NCBI GenBank assembly: GCA_041741095.1
Contig: JBGSKQ010000111.1
Coordinates: 1-64,000, forward strand
Direction: 5' to 3'
Length of the DNA: 64,000 nucleotides
Source of the DNA: UBA6168 sp041741095
GTDB lineage: Bacteria > Bacteroidota > Bacteroidia > Chitinophagales > Saprospiraceae
Shown in pieces: positions 63,593 through 64,000 of the stretch (positions are counted from its first letter, which is position 1; each line of letters opens with the position of its first letter). A model generated the notes under the pieces. That model saw nothing but the letters and a program-made list of their open reading frames with translations, was not told the origin of the DNA and made no database searches. The position numbers and the translations under genes are program-made.

Positions 63593-64000
63593 ATGAAAAA
63601 TCAACTTTTCGCATTATGCTGCCTGGCATTTTTTGCCATTTCCTGCCAATCCGGCCAAACGGATCAGCAACAATCCACCACCGAAGAAACGCCGCCACCT
63701 GCTACTGAAACGGCCAATACCTTGACCGAAGAAGAAAAAGCTGCCGGGTGGAAACTCCTATTCGATGGCCAGTCCACCGACCAATGGCGGACCTACGGGA
63801 AGGACGCTTTTCCGTCCGCTGGCTGGGCAGTTGAAAATGGCGACCTCGTCGTCCAAAAAGCGCCCAACCCAAGGCCCGAAGGCTACGGCGGCGATATCAT
63901 CACGAAAGAGTCCTTTGGCAATTTTGAGCTGAAACTGGACTTCATGATTTCCGATACCTCCAACAGCGGCATTTTGTATTTGGTAAAAGAAGAAAAGGAC
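63593..64000 (+). CDS. DUF1080 (3-keto-disaccharide hydrolase-like) lipoprotein, cut by the window end
   Basis: 136 codons are visible and the reading frame is open to the end. A lipoprotein signal (MKNQLFALCCLAFFAISC, Cys18), a Gln/Thr/Glu-rich linker (about 19-45), then the start of a DUF1080 domain: GWKLLFDGQSTDQWRTYG near 55-72, GWAVENGDLVVQ and GGDIITKESFGNFELKLDFMIS (core: ITKESFGNFELKLDF), NSGILYLV. DUF1080 proteins include 3-keto-glycoside hydrolases and are numerous in Bacteroidota. The catalytic part and end lie outside the window. It starts 68 bp after the frr terminator. Confidence 0.88.
   Translation, partial: MKNQLFALCCLAFFAISCQSGQTDQQQSTTEETPPPATETANTLTEEEKAAGWKLLFDGQSTDQWRTYGKDAFPSAGWAVENGDLVVQKAPNPRPEGYGGDIITKESFGNFELKLDFMISDTSNSGILYLVKEEKD

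Overview
The window looks like a chromosomal segment of a Bacteroidota bacterium, probably of the Saprospiria/Chitinophagia type, at roughly 50% GC. The reasons are repeated Bacteroidota-type -7 boxes (TAnnTTTG) upstream of genes with weak or no Shine-Dalgarno sequences, TonB-dependent receptors, MacB/FtsX-type solitary permeases, lamin-tail and FlgD-like surface proteins, a DUF1080 lipoprotein and an HD-PycTM protein. I see no rRNA, tRNA, CRISPR array or complete insertion sequence. Taxonomy is inferred from these traits only.

Layout. 1-7.6 kb: a short BatD-like protein, purK-purE, dnaN (opposite strand), a large secreted lamin-tail protein and a lipoprotein. 7.6-13.1 kb: two paralogous FtsX-type permeases around a DUF3788 gene; both permeases have a sigma-54-like -24/-12 promoter with TGTCC/GGACA sites upstream. 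13.3-18 kb: hydrolase-TPR protein, membrane-anchored AraC regulator, histidine kinase and CheY-like regulator. 18-24.9 kb: TonB receptor, GH30 lipoprotein, a third large permease. 25-32.3 kb: WecA-type transferase, uppS, sugar-isomerase-like protein, YdcF-like protein, DUF4919-like protein, moxR and DUF58. 32.3-35 kb: a TonB receptor behind a TPP riboswitch, so probably a thiamin-related transporter. 35.3-39 kb: an NtrC-type regulator and its NtrY-like kinase, separated by a PIN toxin-antitoxin pair and two perfect hairpins. 39-47.8 kb: Uma2, hemW, hppA, an HD-PycTM protein, DUF937 and GH43. 47.8-53 kb: DoxX/HxlR divergent pair, Tat-exported class V aminotransferase, acyl-CoA dehydrogenase, crcB. 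53-64 kb: uvrA, FMN-barrel protein, two DinB proteins, rodA, beta-barrel protein, glucosaminidase-LysM, NYN-like protein, frr and a truncated DUF1080 gene.

The most unusual feature is non-coding. Many leaders and gene junctions carry short tandem-word arrays with a 7-nt (sometimes 8- or 9-nt) period, each locus with its own word: CAGTCCN, TTCATNN, AACCACA, AACAACN, ATTCTCTC, CTCATCCCT. Some lie on or beside start codons (purE, DUF58, moxR) and others are read in frame inside genes (uvrA, hemW, a permease, the thiamin-type receptor). The CAGTCCN arrays also carry palindromic cores. Two related foldback elements of about 162 bp and a third of about 200 bp add to this repeat landscape.

The genes fit together in several places. 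The NtrC-type pair could drive the sigma-54-type permease promoters. WecA and UppS both act on undecaprenyl lipid, and RodA and the glucosaminidase act on the cell wall. HxlR and DoxX share a divergent operator region, and the kinase, response regulator and TonB receptor at 16-20.6 kb look co-transcribed.
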